From assembly GCF_025673445.1 (NCBI RefSeq), contig NZ_JAOVQN010000015.1:1-64000 (forward strand): 64,000 bases of DNA. The letters run 5' to 3'. Both the position numbers and the translations under genes were made by a program. The notes under the pieces are model-generated. The model saw only the letters and a program-made list of their open reading frames with translations. It made no database searches and was not told the origin of the DNA. Positions 33,897 through 42,878 of the stretch are shown piece after piece; position 1 is the stretch's first letter; each line of letters starts with the position of its first letter. This DNA is from Ruegeria_B marisflavi. Its GTDB lineage: Bacteria > Pseudomonadota > Alphaproteobacteria > Rhodobacterales > Rhodobacteraceae.

Positions 33897-34084
33897 GTTG
33901 GTGTCCGGGAAACCGGATGAAAAGGGAATGTGCCAGCGGACCGGCCAAGAGGCCGGGCGTCAAGCGCAGCCGCCCCCGCGACCGTGACCGGAGAGGGTGC
34001 CCAAGCCACTGGCCGAAAGGCCGGGAAGGCGGGACGCCCGACAGGGCAAGACCCTGACATCCGCAAGCCGGGAGACCTGCCAAC
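33897..34084 (+). promoter_or_regulatory. cobalamin riboswitch 1 (upstream of cob operon)
   Basis: The closing helix GTTGG (33897-33901) pairs with CCAAC (34080-34084). Conserved core elements are AAAAGGGAA near 33919, GCCGCCCCCGCGAC near 33969 and the B12 box AAGCCGGGAGACCTGCC just before the 3' end. The following GC-rich leader to 34180 may hold the terminator or anti-RBS switch. It should shut off the cob operon when B12 is abundant. The gap 33810-33896 holds nothing else recognised. Confidence 0.93.
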
Positions 34085-34180
34085 GCCCGAAGACAAGACC
34101 GGACGGGGTGTTCCGGTGTCGGGTCCATGTCCGAGAGCGTGGCCCGCGCAAACCCCGTCCCCCGCACCTGACGAGGGGGG

Positions 34181-34564
34181 ATGAGAGACGTGACCGAAGC
34201 TGCACCAGTCGAACTGCTGGTCTGTACGACCTGCCGCCGTGGATTGCCGGTCGAGGACGATGCCCAGCGCCCCGGCGCCCTGTTGCACCGCGCGCTGAGC
34301 GCGGCCGAGTTGCCCGAAGGGGTCATCCTAAAACCGGTCGAATGTCTGTCCAATTGCGATCAGGGCTGCTCCATCGTGCTGCGCGGCGGTCCGGCGCGCT
34401 GGACCTTTGTCTACGAAAACCTCAACGAGGCCGATGACGTGGCCACCATCGTCGAAGGCGTCACCAAGTATCACGCAACCGCTGACGGGCTCGTCCCCTG
34501 GCGCGAGCGCCCCGTCCACTTTCGCAAGAACTGCGCCGCGCGCATCCCCCCGATCGGAGCCTGA
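34181..34564 (+). CDS. DUF1636 Cys-rich protein, first copy
   Basis: This 127-aa DUF1636 protein has Cys pairs VCTTC (about 15-19) and CLSNCDQGC (about 54-62). These resemble the ligand pattern of thioredoxin-like [2Fe-2S] or metal-binding proteins. The family often sits next to cobalamin and cobalt genes, and a metal-handling or electron-donor role is inferred. It is the first gene after riboswitch 1 and ends 3 nt before cobW. The ATG at 34181 follows a GAGGGGGG stretch. A paralog lies at the far end of the island (49756-50106). Confidence 0.85.
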   Translation: MRDVTEAAPVELLVCTTCRRGLPVEDDAQRPGALLHRALSAAELPEGVILKPVECLSNCDQGCSIVLRGGPARWTFVYENLNEADDVATIVEGVTKYHATADGLVPWRERPVHFRKNCAARIPPIGA

Positions 34565-34567
34565 GCC

Positions 34568-35623
34568 ATGAGCACCCTTGAAAAACTTCCCGTTACCGTG
34601 ATCACCGGCTTTCTCGGCTCGGGCAAGACCACGCTGATCCGCCACCTGATGCAGAACCCGCAGGGCAAGCGGCTGGCCGTGGTGGTCAACGAATTTGGCG
34701 ATGTTGGCGTTGATGGCGAGATCCTGAAAAGCTGCGCCATCCCCGAATGCCCCGCGGAAAACATCATGGAACTGGCCAATGGCTGCATCTGCTGCACCGT
34801 GGCCGATGATTTCATCCCCACCATCGAGGCGCTGATGGCGCTGGAGCCGCGCCCCGATCACATCCTGATCGAAACCTCGGGCCTGGCGCTGCCGAAGCCG
34901 CTCTTGAAGGCGTTCGACTGGCCCGATATCCGGTCCAAGATCACCGTGGACGGCGTGATCGCGCTGGCCGATGCCGAGGCGGTGGCGGCGGGCCGGTTCG
35001 CGCCCAATGTGGCGGCGGTGGATGCCCAGCGTCTGGCGGATGACTCGATCGACCATGAAACGCCCCTGTCCGAGGTGTTCGAGGATCAGATCAGCTGCGC
35101 CGACATCATCCTGCTGACCAAGCCCGATCTGGCCGGCCCCGAGGGCGTGGCCCGTGCGCGCGAGGTGATCGCCGCCGAGGCGCCACGCCCGCTGCCGGTG
35201 GTCGAAGTGGCCGAGGGCGCCGTTGATGTGCGCGTTATCCTGGGCCTTGGCGCTGCCGCTGAGGATGACATGGATGCCCGTCCCAGCCATCACGACGGCC
35301 ATGACGACCACGAACATGACGATTTCGAAAGCATCGTGGTGGAACTGCCCGAACAGTCCGACCCGGCCGAACTGGTCGCGCGGATCGAGCGGCTGGCCAA
35401 CGAGCTGAACATCCTGCGGGTCAAGGGCTATGCCGCGGTTGCGGGCAAGCCGATGCGCCTGCTGGTGCAAGCGGTGGGTGCACGGGTGCGTCACCAGTAT
35501 GACCGTCCCTGGCACCCGGGCGAGGAGCGCCGCTCGCGCATGGTGGTGATCGCCGAACATCACGACATCGACCCGGCGGCGATCAACGCCATCCTGACCG
35601 GCGTTTCCGAGCCTGCGGAGTAA
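34568..35623 (+). CDS. cobW: CobW, GTP-dependent metal chaperone
   Basis: This 351-aa COG0523 GTPase has Walker A GFLGSGKTT (residues 14-22), the CxCC metal motif C73-I-C-C76 and a His/Asp-rich loop around 240-251 that can bind metal. The C-terminal CobW_C domain is intact (ERLANELNILRVKGY). CobW is thought to deliver Co(II) to cobaltochelatase. Its position between DUF1636 and cobN, behind a B12 riboswitch, identifies it as the cobalt-type member rather than a zinc-type homolog. It ends 9 nt before cobN. Confidence 0.95.
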   Translation: MSTLEKLPVTVITGFLGSGKTTLIRHLMQNPQGKRLAVVVNEFGDVGVDGEILKSCAIPECPAENIMELANGCICCTVADDFIPTIEALMALEPRPDHILIETSGLALPKPLLKAFDWPDIRSKITVDGVIALADAEAVAAGRFAPNVAAVDAQRLADDSIDHETPLSEVFEDQISCADIILLTKPDLAGPEGVARAREVIAAEAPRPLPVVEVAEGAVDVRVILGLGAAAEDDMDARPSHHDGHDDHEHDDFESIVVELPEQSDPAELVARIERLANELNILRVKGYAAVAGKPMRLLVQAVGARVRHQYDRPWHPGEERRSRMVVIAEHHDIDPAAINAILTGVSEPAE

Positions 35624-35632
35624 GCGCGCGCC

Positions 35633-38600
35633 ATGCATGTCGTTTTCCGCGAAAGCCACGGGCTGGAAGAGACCGAGACCCCGACCGACCTGGGCCAAAG
35701 CCCGGCCGATCTGGTGGTGTTGTCGTTCTCGGACAGTGACCTGGGGGCTTTTGCGGCGGGCTGGCATCGTGGTGGCGGGGCGGTGGGCAGAATGCCCACC
35801 CTACGCCTGGCCAACCTGACGGCGCTGAAACATCCGCTCTCGGTCGATACCTATGTGGAAAACACGCTGTCGGGGGCCAAGGGCATTCTGATCCGGCTGA
35901 TTGGCGGCGTGCCCTATTGGGCCTATGGGCTGCAACAGGTGCTGGCGCTGGCGCAGGAAAAGGGGCTGGCGGTGGCGGTTCTGCCGGCCGATGGGCGCGA
36001 GGATACGCGGCTTGACGCCTATTCAACCCTGCCTGTGTCTACCCTGCGGCGGCTGCAACATCTCTGCGATACCGGCGGCGAAGTGGCCGCGCAGGCCGCA
36101 CTGGCGCAGATGGCGCTGGCGACCGGGCTTTATGCCGGGCCGGTGATCGGGTCAAAGGTGCTGCCGGAATGCGGTTTCTGGTGCCCCGAGCGCGGCGTGA
36201 TCGCGCCCGAGACCGTGTTCGGGGGCGACGCCCCGCGCATTCTGGTCACCTTTTACAGGGCCTACCTGACTTCGGCCGACACCGCCTCGGTTGCGGCGCT
36301 GATCCAGGCCTTTCGCACGCGCGGGTTTCAGGCGATGGGCATGTTCGCGCCTTCGCTGAAGGCGCCCGCCGCCGCCGACTGGATCGCCGGGCAGATGCCG
36401 GGGCTGGCCCCGGCGGCCATCGTCAATGCCACCTCGTTTTCCGGCAAGGGTGCCAATGGCGCCTCGCCGCTTGATGCCGCTGGCGTACCGGTGTTCCAGG
36501 TGGCGCTGGCCACCTCGCGCCGCAAGGCCTGGGCCGAGGCCGAGCGTGGCCTGTCGCCCGCCGATCTGGCCATGCATGTGGTGCTGCCCGAGGTCGACGG
36601 GCGCATCGACGCCGGGCTGATCTCGTTCAAGGAGCCGGGCAAGCGCGACCCGGCGTTGGAGTATTCCCGTTTTGCGCACCGGCCCGAACCCGAGCGGATC
36701 GAGGCGGTGGTGAGCCGGGTATCGGGCTGGCTGCGGCTGGCGACCAAACCCGCCACCCAGCGGGTGCTGGCGCTGGTTCTGTCCACCTATCCCGGCAAGG
36801 ACTGGCAGATGGCCCATGCGGTGGGTCTGGACGCTCTGGCCTCGGCCGAGGCGATCCTGTGCGATTTGCAGGATGAAGGGTATGATGTCGCATCGGGGCA
36901 GCCAATTGCGGAAGATTTGCAAATTGCGTCGATTTCGTGGCCAATCAATGAATACCGCAAGGCTTTGGCCAGCATTCCGCCACAATTGCGCCAAAATTTG
37001 CAAGATGCCTGGGGTGAACCCGAGAGTGATCCGGCATTTTCGCAAGACAATTTGCAGTTTCGCGCCATCCGCCGTGGCAAGGCATTGATCGCCCTGCAAC
37101 CGGAGCGGGGCACGCCCGAGGCGCGCGACGACGACTATCACGACCTCTCCCGCACCCCACGCCACAGCTATGTCGCCTTTTACCTCTGGCTGCGGCAGGC
37201 GCTGGGGGCCGACGCGCTGATCCATATAGGCGCCCATGGCACGCTGGAATGGCTGCCGGGCAAGGCGGTGGCGCTGTCAGGGCAATGCTGGCCCGAGGTT
37301 CTGATCGGCGATCTGCCGGTGATCTATCCCTTTATCGTCAACGATCCGGGCGAGGCCGCGCAGGCCAAGCGCCGCATCGGCGCGGTGACGCTGGGCCATA
37401 TCCCCCCTGCCCTGCGCACCAGCGGCACCCCGGACCGGATGGTGCAGCTCGAGGCGCTGCTTGATGAGTTTTCCAATGCCGACGGGCTGGACCCCAAGCG
37501 CCGTGACCGCTTGCAGGGAGATATCCGGGCCGAGGCGCAGGCGCTGGGGCTGGAGGATGATCTGGGCCTGGACCGCGCCACCTCGACCGCCGAGGCGATC
37601 ACCCGCATCGACCGCTTTGTCTGCGATGTGAAGGAAAGCCAGTATGGTGACGGGCTACATGTCTATGGGCGTGTACCCGAGGTCACCGGCCCGTTTGATG
37701 CCGCGCCATCGGCGCAGGGCGAGGCGCGCGCGCTGATCGACGCGCTGGCGGGCAAACGGATCGCGGCGGGGCCGTCCGGCTCGCCCTATCGGGGGCGCAG
37801 CGATGTGCTGCCCACCGGGCGCAACCTTTATACCACCGATCCCCGGTCGGTCCCGACGCGCGCGGCCTATGCGCAGGGGGTGAAACTGGCCGAGGAGCTG
37901 GTGCGCCGACATTTGCAGGAAGAAGGCGATTACCCCAGGGGGCTGATTGTCGATCTCTGGGGCTCGGCCACCATGCGCACGGCGGGCGAGGAATTCGCCA
38001 TGGCGCTGCATCTGCTGGGCGTGAAACCGGTGTGGGATAAGGGCTCGGAACGGGTTTCGGGCATCGAGGTTCTGCCGATCACCGATCTGGACCGGCCCCG
38101 GCTGGACGTCACGCTGCGTGTCTCGGGCCTGTTCCGCGATGTGTTTCCGACGCTTTCGGCGCTCTTCGGTCAGGCGGTGCGCGCGCTTTGCGCGCGTGAC
38201 GAAGCGCCCGACTGGAACCCCTATGCCGGGCACGCGCCCGCCGCGCGGGTCTATGGCCCGGCGCCGGGCAGCTATGGGCTGGGCATGGGACACCTGCCCG
38301 AGACCTATACCGACGAGGCCCGGCAGAGTGCGGGAGAGGCCTGGCTGGTGGCCAGTTCCTTTGCGCTGGAGGGCGAGAACATCGCCCGCGACGCCGAGGG
38401 GATCCGGGACCGCGTCGCCAAGGCCGACGGGTTCGTACATTTGCAGGATCTGGCCGAGACCGATCTGCTGCTGGCCGCCGATTATGCCACGCATGAAGCA
38501 GGCTTTGCCGCCGCCAAACGGGTGACCGGGGGTACCGCGCAACTCTATCATCTGGACAACACCAATCCCGACACCCCGCGCGCCCGGACCCTGCCCGAGG

Positions 38601-38926
38601 AAATCGCCCGCGTGGTGCGCGCCCGCGCCGCCCATCCCGGCTGGATCGCGGGCATGATGCGGCACGGGTTCCGGGGCGCGGCCGAGATCGCGGCGACGCT
38701 CGATCACATGGCCTCGTTCGCGCATCTGGCCGACAGCGTGGCGCCGCATCTCTTTGACCTCTACCATGATGCCACTTTGGGAGACGCAGAGGTCGCGGCC
38801 TTTCTGCAAGAGGCCAACCCGCAAGCCTATCAGGCCATGTTGGACCGGTTCCGCGCGCTTTACGAGGCGGGGCTGTGGCAGACCCGACGCAACTCGATCC
38901 GGGCCGATCTGGAGGGGCTGTCATGA
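35633..38926 (+). CDS. cobN: cobaltochelatase subunit CobN
   Basis: This 1097-aa large chelatase subunit inserts Co(II) into hydrogenobyrinate a,c-diamide together with CobS and CobT (absent here). CobN/BchH signatures are present throughout (SFSDSDLGAF, HIGAHGTLEWLPGKAVALS, DLWGSATMRTAGEE, RVFGPAPG-like RVYGPAPGSYGLG). Two oddities occur. A GTGGGC-family palindrome at 35782-35805 is read in frame and encodes a Gly-rich insert around residues 47-58. An AT-richer patch at 36890-37060 uses TTG and CAA codons unlike its surroundings. It overlaps cobG by 4 nt. Confidence 0.96.
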   Translation: MHVVFRESHGLEETETPTDLGQSPADLVVLSFSDSDLGAFAAGWHRGGGAVGRMPTLRLANLTALKHPLSVDTYVENTLSGAKGILIRLIGGVPYWAYGLQQVLALAQEKGLAVAVLPADGREDTRLDAYSTLPVSTLRRLQHLCDTGGEVAAQAALAQMALATGLYAGPVIGSKVLPECGFWCPERGVIAPETVFGGDAPRILVTFYRAYLTSADTASVAALIQAFRTRGFQAMGMFAPSLKAPAAADWIAGQMPGLAPAAIVNATSFSGKGANGASPLDAAGVPVFQVALATSRRKAWAEAERGLSPADLAMHVVLPEVDGRIDAGLISFKEPGKRDPALEYSRFAHRPEPERIEAVVSRVSGWLRLATKPATQRVLALVLSTYPGKDWQMAHAVGLDALASAEAILCDLQDEGYDVASGQPIAEDLQIASISWPINEYRKALASIPPQLRQNLQDAWGEPESDPAFSQDNLQFRAIRRGKALIALQPERGTPEARDDDYHDLSRTPRHSYVAFYLWLRQALGADALIHIGAHGTLEWLPGKAVALSGQCWPEVLIGDLPVIYPFIVNDPGEAAQAKRRIGAVTLGHIPPALRTSGTPDRMVQLEALLDEFSNADGLDPKRRDRLQGDIRAEAQALGLEDDLGLDRATSTAEAITRIDRFVCDVKESQYGDGLHVYGRVPEVTGPFDAAPSAQGEARALIDALAGKRIAAGPSGSPYRGRSDVLPTGRNLYTTDPRSVPTRAAYAQGVKLAEELVRRHLQEEGDYPRGLIVDLWGSATMRTAGEEFAMALHLLGVKPVWDKGSERVSGIEVLPITDLDRPRLDVTLRVSGLFRDVFPTLSALFGQAVRALCARDEAPDWNPYAGHAPAARVYGPAPGSYGLGMGHLPETYTDEARQSAGEAWLVASSFALEGENIARDAEGIRDRVAKADGFVHLQDLAETDLLLAADYATHEAGFAAAKRVTGGTAQLYHLDNTNPDTPRARTLPEEIARVVRARAAHPGWIAGMMRHGFRGAAEIAATLDHMASFAHLADSVAPHLFDLYHDATLGDAEVAAFLQEANPQAYQAMLDRFRALYEAGLWQTRRNSIRADLEGLS
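35782..35805. repeat. GTGGGC-family palindrome inside cobN
   Basis: GGTGGGC-AGAAT-GCCCACC with the trailing CTACG is the reverse complement of the GTAGGGTGGGC...GCCCACC unit downstream of pccB (17321-17375). The cobN frame runs through it. Confidence 0.65.
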
Positions 38927-40050
38927 CGGCACCCATTGTTCAGGGCTGGTGCCCCGGCGCGCATCGCCCGATGATGTCGGGTGACGGGCTGGTGGTGCGG
39001 GTGCGCCCGCGTCTGGCCCGGCTGCGGGTGTCGCAGGCGCTGGGTCTCTGCGCGTTGGCCGAACGGTTCGGCAATGGCACCATCGACCTGACCAACCGTG
39101 CCAACCTGCAACTGCGCGGGGTGACTGAGGCGGATCATCAGCCGCTGTTGGCGGAACTGGCCGCGCTCGACCTGTTGGACTCTGAACCGGGGATCGAGGT
39201 GCGGCGCAACATCCTGTTCTCTCCGCTTTACCGCGAAGGCGACATGACCGACCGGCTGGGATGCGAGTTGACGGCGCGATTGGGCGAACTGCCCGCGCTG
39301 CCGGCGAAATTCGGCTTTGCCATCGATACCGGGGCGGGCCGTCTGCTGAGCCGGGATTCGGCGGATATCCGGCTGGAACGGAGCGCAGACGGCCTGATCC
39401 TGCGCGCCGATGGCATGGCCACGGGGCGCGAAGTGACCGAGGGCGAGGCGATCGACCGCCTGATCGAACTGGCGCGCTGGTTTGCCGACCGTTTTACCGC
39501 CGACACCCGCCGCATGGCGCGATTGGTGCGGGCCGTGCCCCTGCCCACGAACTGGCAGGGCACGGAACCGGGGCCAGTTGGTGCGCCGCTGGTGCCCGGC
39601 GACACCGCGCTTGGCCCGCTCTATGGCGCGGCTTTTGGCCAACTGCCCGCGCAGGCGCTTGCTTCCCTGCTGCGCGACAGCGGCGCGACGCGCTTGCGGG
39701 TCACCCCCTGGCGGCTGATCCTGCTGGAAGGCGCACAGGCCATCCCCGCCCGCGAGTTCGTCAGCTGCGCAGGCGATCCGCTGTTGACCACCGATGCCTG
39801 CCCCGGTGCGCCCTATTGCCCGCAGGCCCAGGCCGAAACACGCGATCTGGCGCGCGTTCTGGCCGGGCGCGTGAGCGGCAGCCTGCATGTCTCGGGCTGC
39901 GCCAAGGGCTGCGCCCGGATGGGAGCCGCCGATATCACGCTGGTCGGGAATGGCGGGCGTTTTGACCTTGTAAAACAGGGCCGCGCGGGGGATGAGCCCT
40001 GCCAGCGCGGCCTGACACCCGAAACACTGAAGACGATGGACCTTACCTGA
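38923..40050 (+). CDS. cobG: precorrin-3B synthase
   Basis: This 375-aa oxygen-dependent monooxygenase converts precorrin-3A to precorrin-3B, the step that defines the aerobic pathway. It has two nitrite/sulfite-reductase ferredoxin-like halves. The [4Fe-4S]/siroheme-type Cys pattern is near residues 283-325 (SCAGDPLL, DACPGAPYC, HVSGCAKGCA). The ATG overlaps the cobN stop (ATGA), and the stop shares one base with the cobH start (TGATG). It is somewhat short but complete at both ends. Confidence 0.93.
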   Translation: MTAPIVQGWCPGAHRPMMSGDGLVVRVRPRLARLRVSQALGLCALAERFGNGTIDLTNRANLQLRGVTEADHQPLLAELAALDLLDSEPGIEVRRNILFSPLYREGDMTDRLGCELTARLGELPALPAKFGFAIDTGAGRLLSRDSADIRLERSADGLILRADGMATGREVTEGEAIDRLIELARWFADRFTADTRRMARLVRAVPLPTNWQGTEPGPVGAPLVPGDTALGPLYGAAFGQLPAQALASLLRDSGATRLRVTPWRLILLEGAQAIPAREFVSCAGDPLLTTDACPGAPYCPQAQAETRDLARVLAGRVSGSLHVSGCAKGCARMGAADITLVGNGGRFDLVKQGRAGDEPCQRGLTPETLKTMDLT

Positions 40051-40679
40051 TGCCCTATGAATACGAGACCGATGGCGCGGCGATCTACAAACAGTCCTTT
40101 GCCACCATCCGGGCCGAGGCCGATTTGGCCCGCTTTGACTTGGACGAGGAGCAGGTCGCGGTGCGGATGATCCACGCCGCCGGCATGGTGGGGCTGGAGG
40201 AATTCGTTCATTTCTCGCCCGGCTTCGTCACCGTTGCGCGCGCCGCGCTTGAGGCGGGCGCACCGATCCTGTGCGATGCGCGCATGGTCAGCGAGGGCGT
40301 GACCCGGTTCCGCCTGCCCGCCGACAATCAGGTGATCTGTACCCTGCATGACGAGCGCGTGCGCCCGCTGGCCGCCGATATGGGCAATACCCGCTCGGCC
40401 GCCGCGCTGGAGCTGTGGCGGCCGCATCTGGCGGGCGCCGTGGTCGCCATCGGCAATGCGCCCACCGCCCTGTTCCACCTGTTGAACATGCTCGAGGACC
40501 CCGACTGCCCCCGCCCAGCCGCGATCATCGGCTGCCCGGTGGGCTTTGTCGGCGCGGTCGAGTCGAAAGACGCCCTGTGGGAGGCACAGCCGGTGCCCTG
40601 CTGCATCGTCAAGGGCCGCCTGGGCGGCAGTGCCATCACCGTCGCGGCGATCAACGCCATCGCGAGCCGGGCGGAATGA
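40050..40679 (+). CDS. cobH: precorrin-8X methylmutase
   Basis: This 209-aa enzyme moves the C11 methyl group to C12, turning precorrin-8X into hydrogenobyrinate. The catalytic His is H42 in RMIHAAGM. Other family landmarks are ILCDARMVSEGV, GNAPTALFHLL and IGCPVGFVGAVESK. Length and order are typical. It starts on the last base of the cobG stop and overlaps cobI by 4 nt, so translation is coupled. Confidence 0.96.
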   Translation: MPYEYETDGAAIYKQSFATIRAEADLARFDLDEEQVAVRMIHAAGMVGLEEFVHFSPGFVTVARAALEAGAPILCDARMVSEGVTRFRLPADNQVICTLHDERVRPLAADMGNTRSAAALELWRPHLAGAVVAIGNAPTALFHLLNMLEDPDCPRPAAIIGCPVGFVGAVESKDALWEAQPVPCCIVKGRLGGSAITVAAINAIASRAE

Positions 40680-41404
40680 GCATGGGCACCATATACGGTC
40701 TGGGCCTTGGCCCCGGCGATCCTGACCTGATGAGCGTCAAGGCCGACCGCCTGCTGCGCGGCGCCCGCCATGTGGCCTATTTCCGCAAGCCCGGCCGCAG
40801 CGGTCAGGCGCGCAAGATCGTCAACGGGATGATCCCCGAGGGCGCAGTCGAGTTTCCGATGGAATACCCGGTCACGACCGAGATCCCGGTGACCGATCCG
40901 CAATACAACGCCCTGCTGGCCGAATTCTATGAAGCCGCCGCCGCGCATCTGCACGCGCTGTCTCAGGCGGGAGAGGATGTGGTGGTGCTGTGCGAGGGCG
41001 ATCCGTTCTTTTACGGCTCGTTCATGCATCTCTATACCCGCCTGCGCGGTCTGGCCCCGGTCGAGGTGGTGCCCGCAATCACCGGCATGTCGGGGGCCTG
41101 GTCGGCCACCGGCGATCCGATCACCTGGGGCGACGACATCCTGACGGTACTGACCGGTACCCTGCCCGAGGATGTGCTGGCCCGCCGCATGGCCGATACC
41201 GACGCTCTGGTGGTGATGAAGCTGGGACGCAATTTCGACAAGGTGGTACGGGCGCTGAAGACTGCGGGCCTGTATGAGCGGGCCTGGATCGTCGAATATG
41301 CTCAGATGGCCAACCAGCGGGTGTCGAAGCTGAGCGAGAACCATTCCGATGTGACGCCTTATTTCTCGATCATTCTGGTGCATGGACAGGGGCGGCGGCC
41401 ATGA
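40676..41404 (+). CDS. cobI: precorrin-2 C20-methyltransferase
   Basis: This 242-aa SAM-dependent tetrapyrrole methylase has YGLGLGPGDPDLMSVKA at the N-terminus, CEGDPFFYGSF (about 103-113) and VPAITGMSGAWSA (about 130-142). These are the CobI/CbiL signatures. It methylates precorrin-2 at C20 to give precorrin-3A. The ATG at 40676 overlaps the cobH stop. The 3' end overlaps cobJ by 4 nt. Confidence 0.95.
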   Translation: MSMGTIYGLGLGPGDPDLMSVKADRLLRGARHVAYFRKPGRSGQARKIVNGMIPEGAVEFPMEYPVTTEIPVTDPQYNALLAEFYEAAAAHLHALSQAGEDVVVLCEGDPFFYGSFMHLYTRLRGLAPVEVVPAITGMSGAWSATGDPITWGDDILTVLTGTLPEDVLARRMADTDALVVMKLGRNFDKVVRALKTAGLYERAWIVEYAQMANQRVSKLSENHSDVTPYFSIILVHGQGRRP

Positions 41405-42153
41405 GCGGCTGGCTGCGGATCGCAGGCCTTGGCCCGGGTTCGGAGGCGCTGGTCACGCCCGAAGTGACGGCGGTGCTGGCCGAGGCGACAGATGTGGTAG
41501 GATACATCCCTTACGTCGCGCGGGTGGCCGAGCGGCCTGGCCTGACGCTGCATGCCAGCGACAACCGGGTCGAGATCGACCGGTCGCGCCACGCGTTGGA
41601 AATGGCCGCCGAGGGGCGCCGGGTGGTGGTGGTCTCGTCGGGCGATCCCGGCGTGTTCGCCATGGCCTCGGCAGTGTTTGAGGCGGTGGAATCTGGGCCG
41701 CGCGCATGGCGCGATCTGGACATTCAGGTACTGCCGGGGATCACTGCCATGCTGGCCGCCGCCGCACGGGCGGGCGCGCCGCTGGGCCATGACTTCTGTT
41801 GCATCAATCTCAGTGACAACCTGAAACCCTGGCGGTTGATCGAACGGCGGTTGCGGCTGGCGGCACAGGCAGATTTCGCCATGGCGTTCTACAATCCGCG
41901 CTCGAAGTCACGGCCAGAAGGATTTGAAAAGACGTTGCAAATCCTGCGTGAGGAATGCGAGCCTGCGCGGTTGATCCTGTTCGCTCGTGCAGTATCCCGC
42001 CCGGACGAGGCACTGCGCATAGCGCAACTGGCCGACGCGACACCCGATATGGCCGATATGCAGACCGTGGTTCTGGTTGGCTCGTCCCGCACGCGCGTCA
42101 TCGAAAGAAATAGCTCACCATTCGTTTACACGCCGAGGTTCACGCCGGAATGA
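41401..42153 (+). CDS. cobJ: precorrin-3B C17-methyltransferase
   Basis: This 250-aa tetrapyrrole methylase carries out C17 methylation with ring contraction, giving precorrin-4. It has IAGLGPGSEALVTPEV at the start, VVSSGDPGVFAMASAVFEA (about 77-95) and LPGITAMLAAAARAGAPLGHDF, with the CobJ-typical INLSDNLKPW. It overlaps cobI by 4 nt. Its last 28 nt overlap the end of cobK on the opposite strand. Confidence 0.95.
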   Translation: MSGWLRIAGLGPGSEALVTPEVTAVLAEATDVVGYIPYVARVAERPGLTLHASDNRVEIDRSRHALEMAAEGRRVVVVSSGDPGVFAMASAVFEAVESGPRAWRDLDIQVLPGITAMLAAAARAGAPLGHDFCCINLSDNLKPWRLIERRLRLAAQADFAMAFYNPRSKSRPEGFEKTLQILREECEPARLILFARAVSRPDEALRIAQLADATPDMADMQTVVLVGSSRTRVIERNSSPFVYTPRFTPE

Positions 42154-42878
42154 CGCAACCAGCGCAGCACATCGATGGGGGTGGCAAGCTCGGCTCGGGG
42201 CGGCAGAACGGGGCGGTCGATCATCAGCACCGGCAGACCCAGGTCGTGTGCCGCGTCCAGCTTGGCCCGCGCCCCGGTACCGCCGGCGTTCTTGCTGACC
42301 ACAAGCTGCGTTTTATGCTGTTCCATCAGGGCCTTGTCCCTCTCTTTTGTGAAGGGTCCCCGCGACACCACAACCTGCGCCTTTGGCAAGGGCAGCGGGC
42401 TGGTAGGCGCATCGACAAGGCGCAGGAGATAGTCATGCTGCGGCTGGGCCGCAAAGTCGTCCAGATGCAACCGGCCCACCGCAAGGAAGATACGTTGCGA
42501 CCAGCCTTCCAGCGCGGCCACAGCGGCGGCGATATCCGGAACGTGGCGCCAGTTGTCGCCATCGGCGGGCTGCCAGGCGGGCCGCGTCAGCGCGGCCAGC
42601 GGCACACCCGTTTGGGCGCAGGCAGCGCAGGCATTGGCACTCATTTTCGCAGCAAAAGGATGTGTTGCGTCAACAAGATGCGTGACATTGTTGCTGTGGA
42701 TGAAATCCACCAAACCGGCCACGCCACCAAAGCCGCCGACCCGCATCGGGATCGGCTGGTCGCGCGGCGCCTCGACCCGGCCCGCATAGGAATAGGTCGC
42801 GCGCAGGCCAGTTTCGGCTACGGCGCGCGCCAATGCGTTGGCCTCGGTGGTACCGCCCAGGATCAGGAGGTGCGACAT
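42126..42878 (-). CDS. cobK: precorrin-6A reductase
   Basis: This 250-aa NADPH-dependent reductase converts precorrin-6A to precorrin-6B. It has LLILGGTTEANALARAV at the N-terminus, VDATHPFAAKMSANA (about 80-94) and FLAVGRLHLDDF. It is the only cob gene here on the minus strand. Its ATG (42878-42876) shares the tetramer CATG with the cobL ATG (42877-42879) on the other strand, and its tail overlaps cobJ. It therefore needs a promoter inside cobL and cannot be reached by the operon transcript. GGAG stands seven bases before the start. Confidence 0.95.
   Translation of the reverse strand: MSHLLILGGTTEANALARAVAETGLRATYSYAGRVEAPRDQPIPMRVGGFGGVAGLVDFIHSNNVTHLVDATHPFAAKMSANACAACAQTGVPLAALTRPAWQPADGDNWRHVPDIAAAVAALEGWSQRIFLAVGRLHLDDFAAQPQHDYLLRLVDAPTSPLPLPKAQVVVSRGPFTKERDKALMEQHKTQLVVSKNAGGTGARAKLDAAHDLGLPVLMIDRPVLPPRAELATPIDVLRWLRHSGVNLGV

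Noticed and set aside
36916..36923. A TTTGCAAA octamer inside cobN as an ScfR site
   Set aside because: It is single, intragenic and within a locally AT-rich patch; no promoter context supports it.
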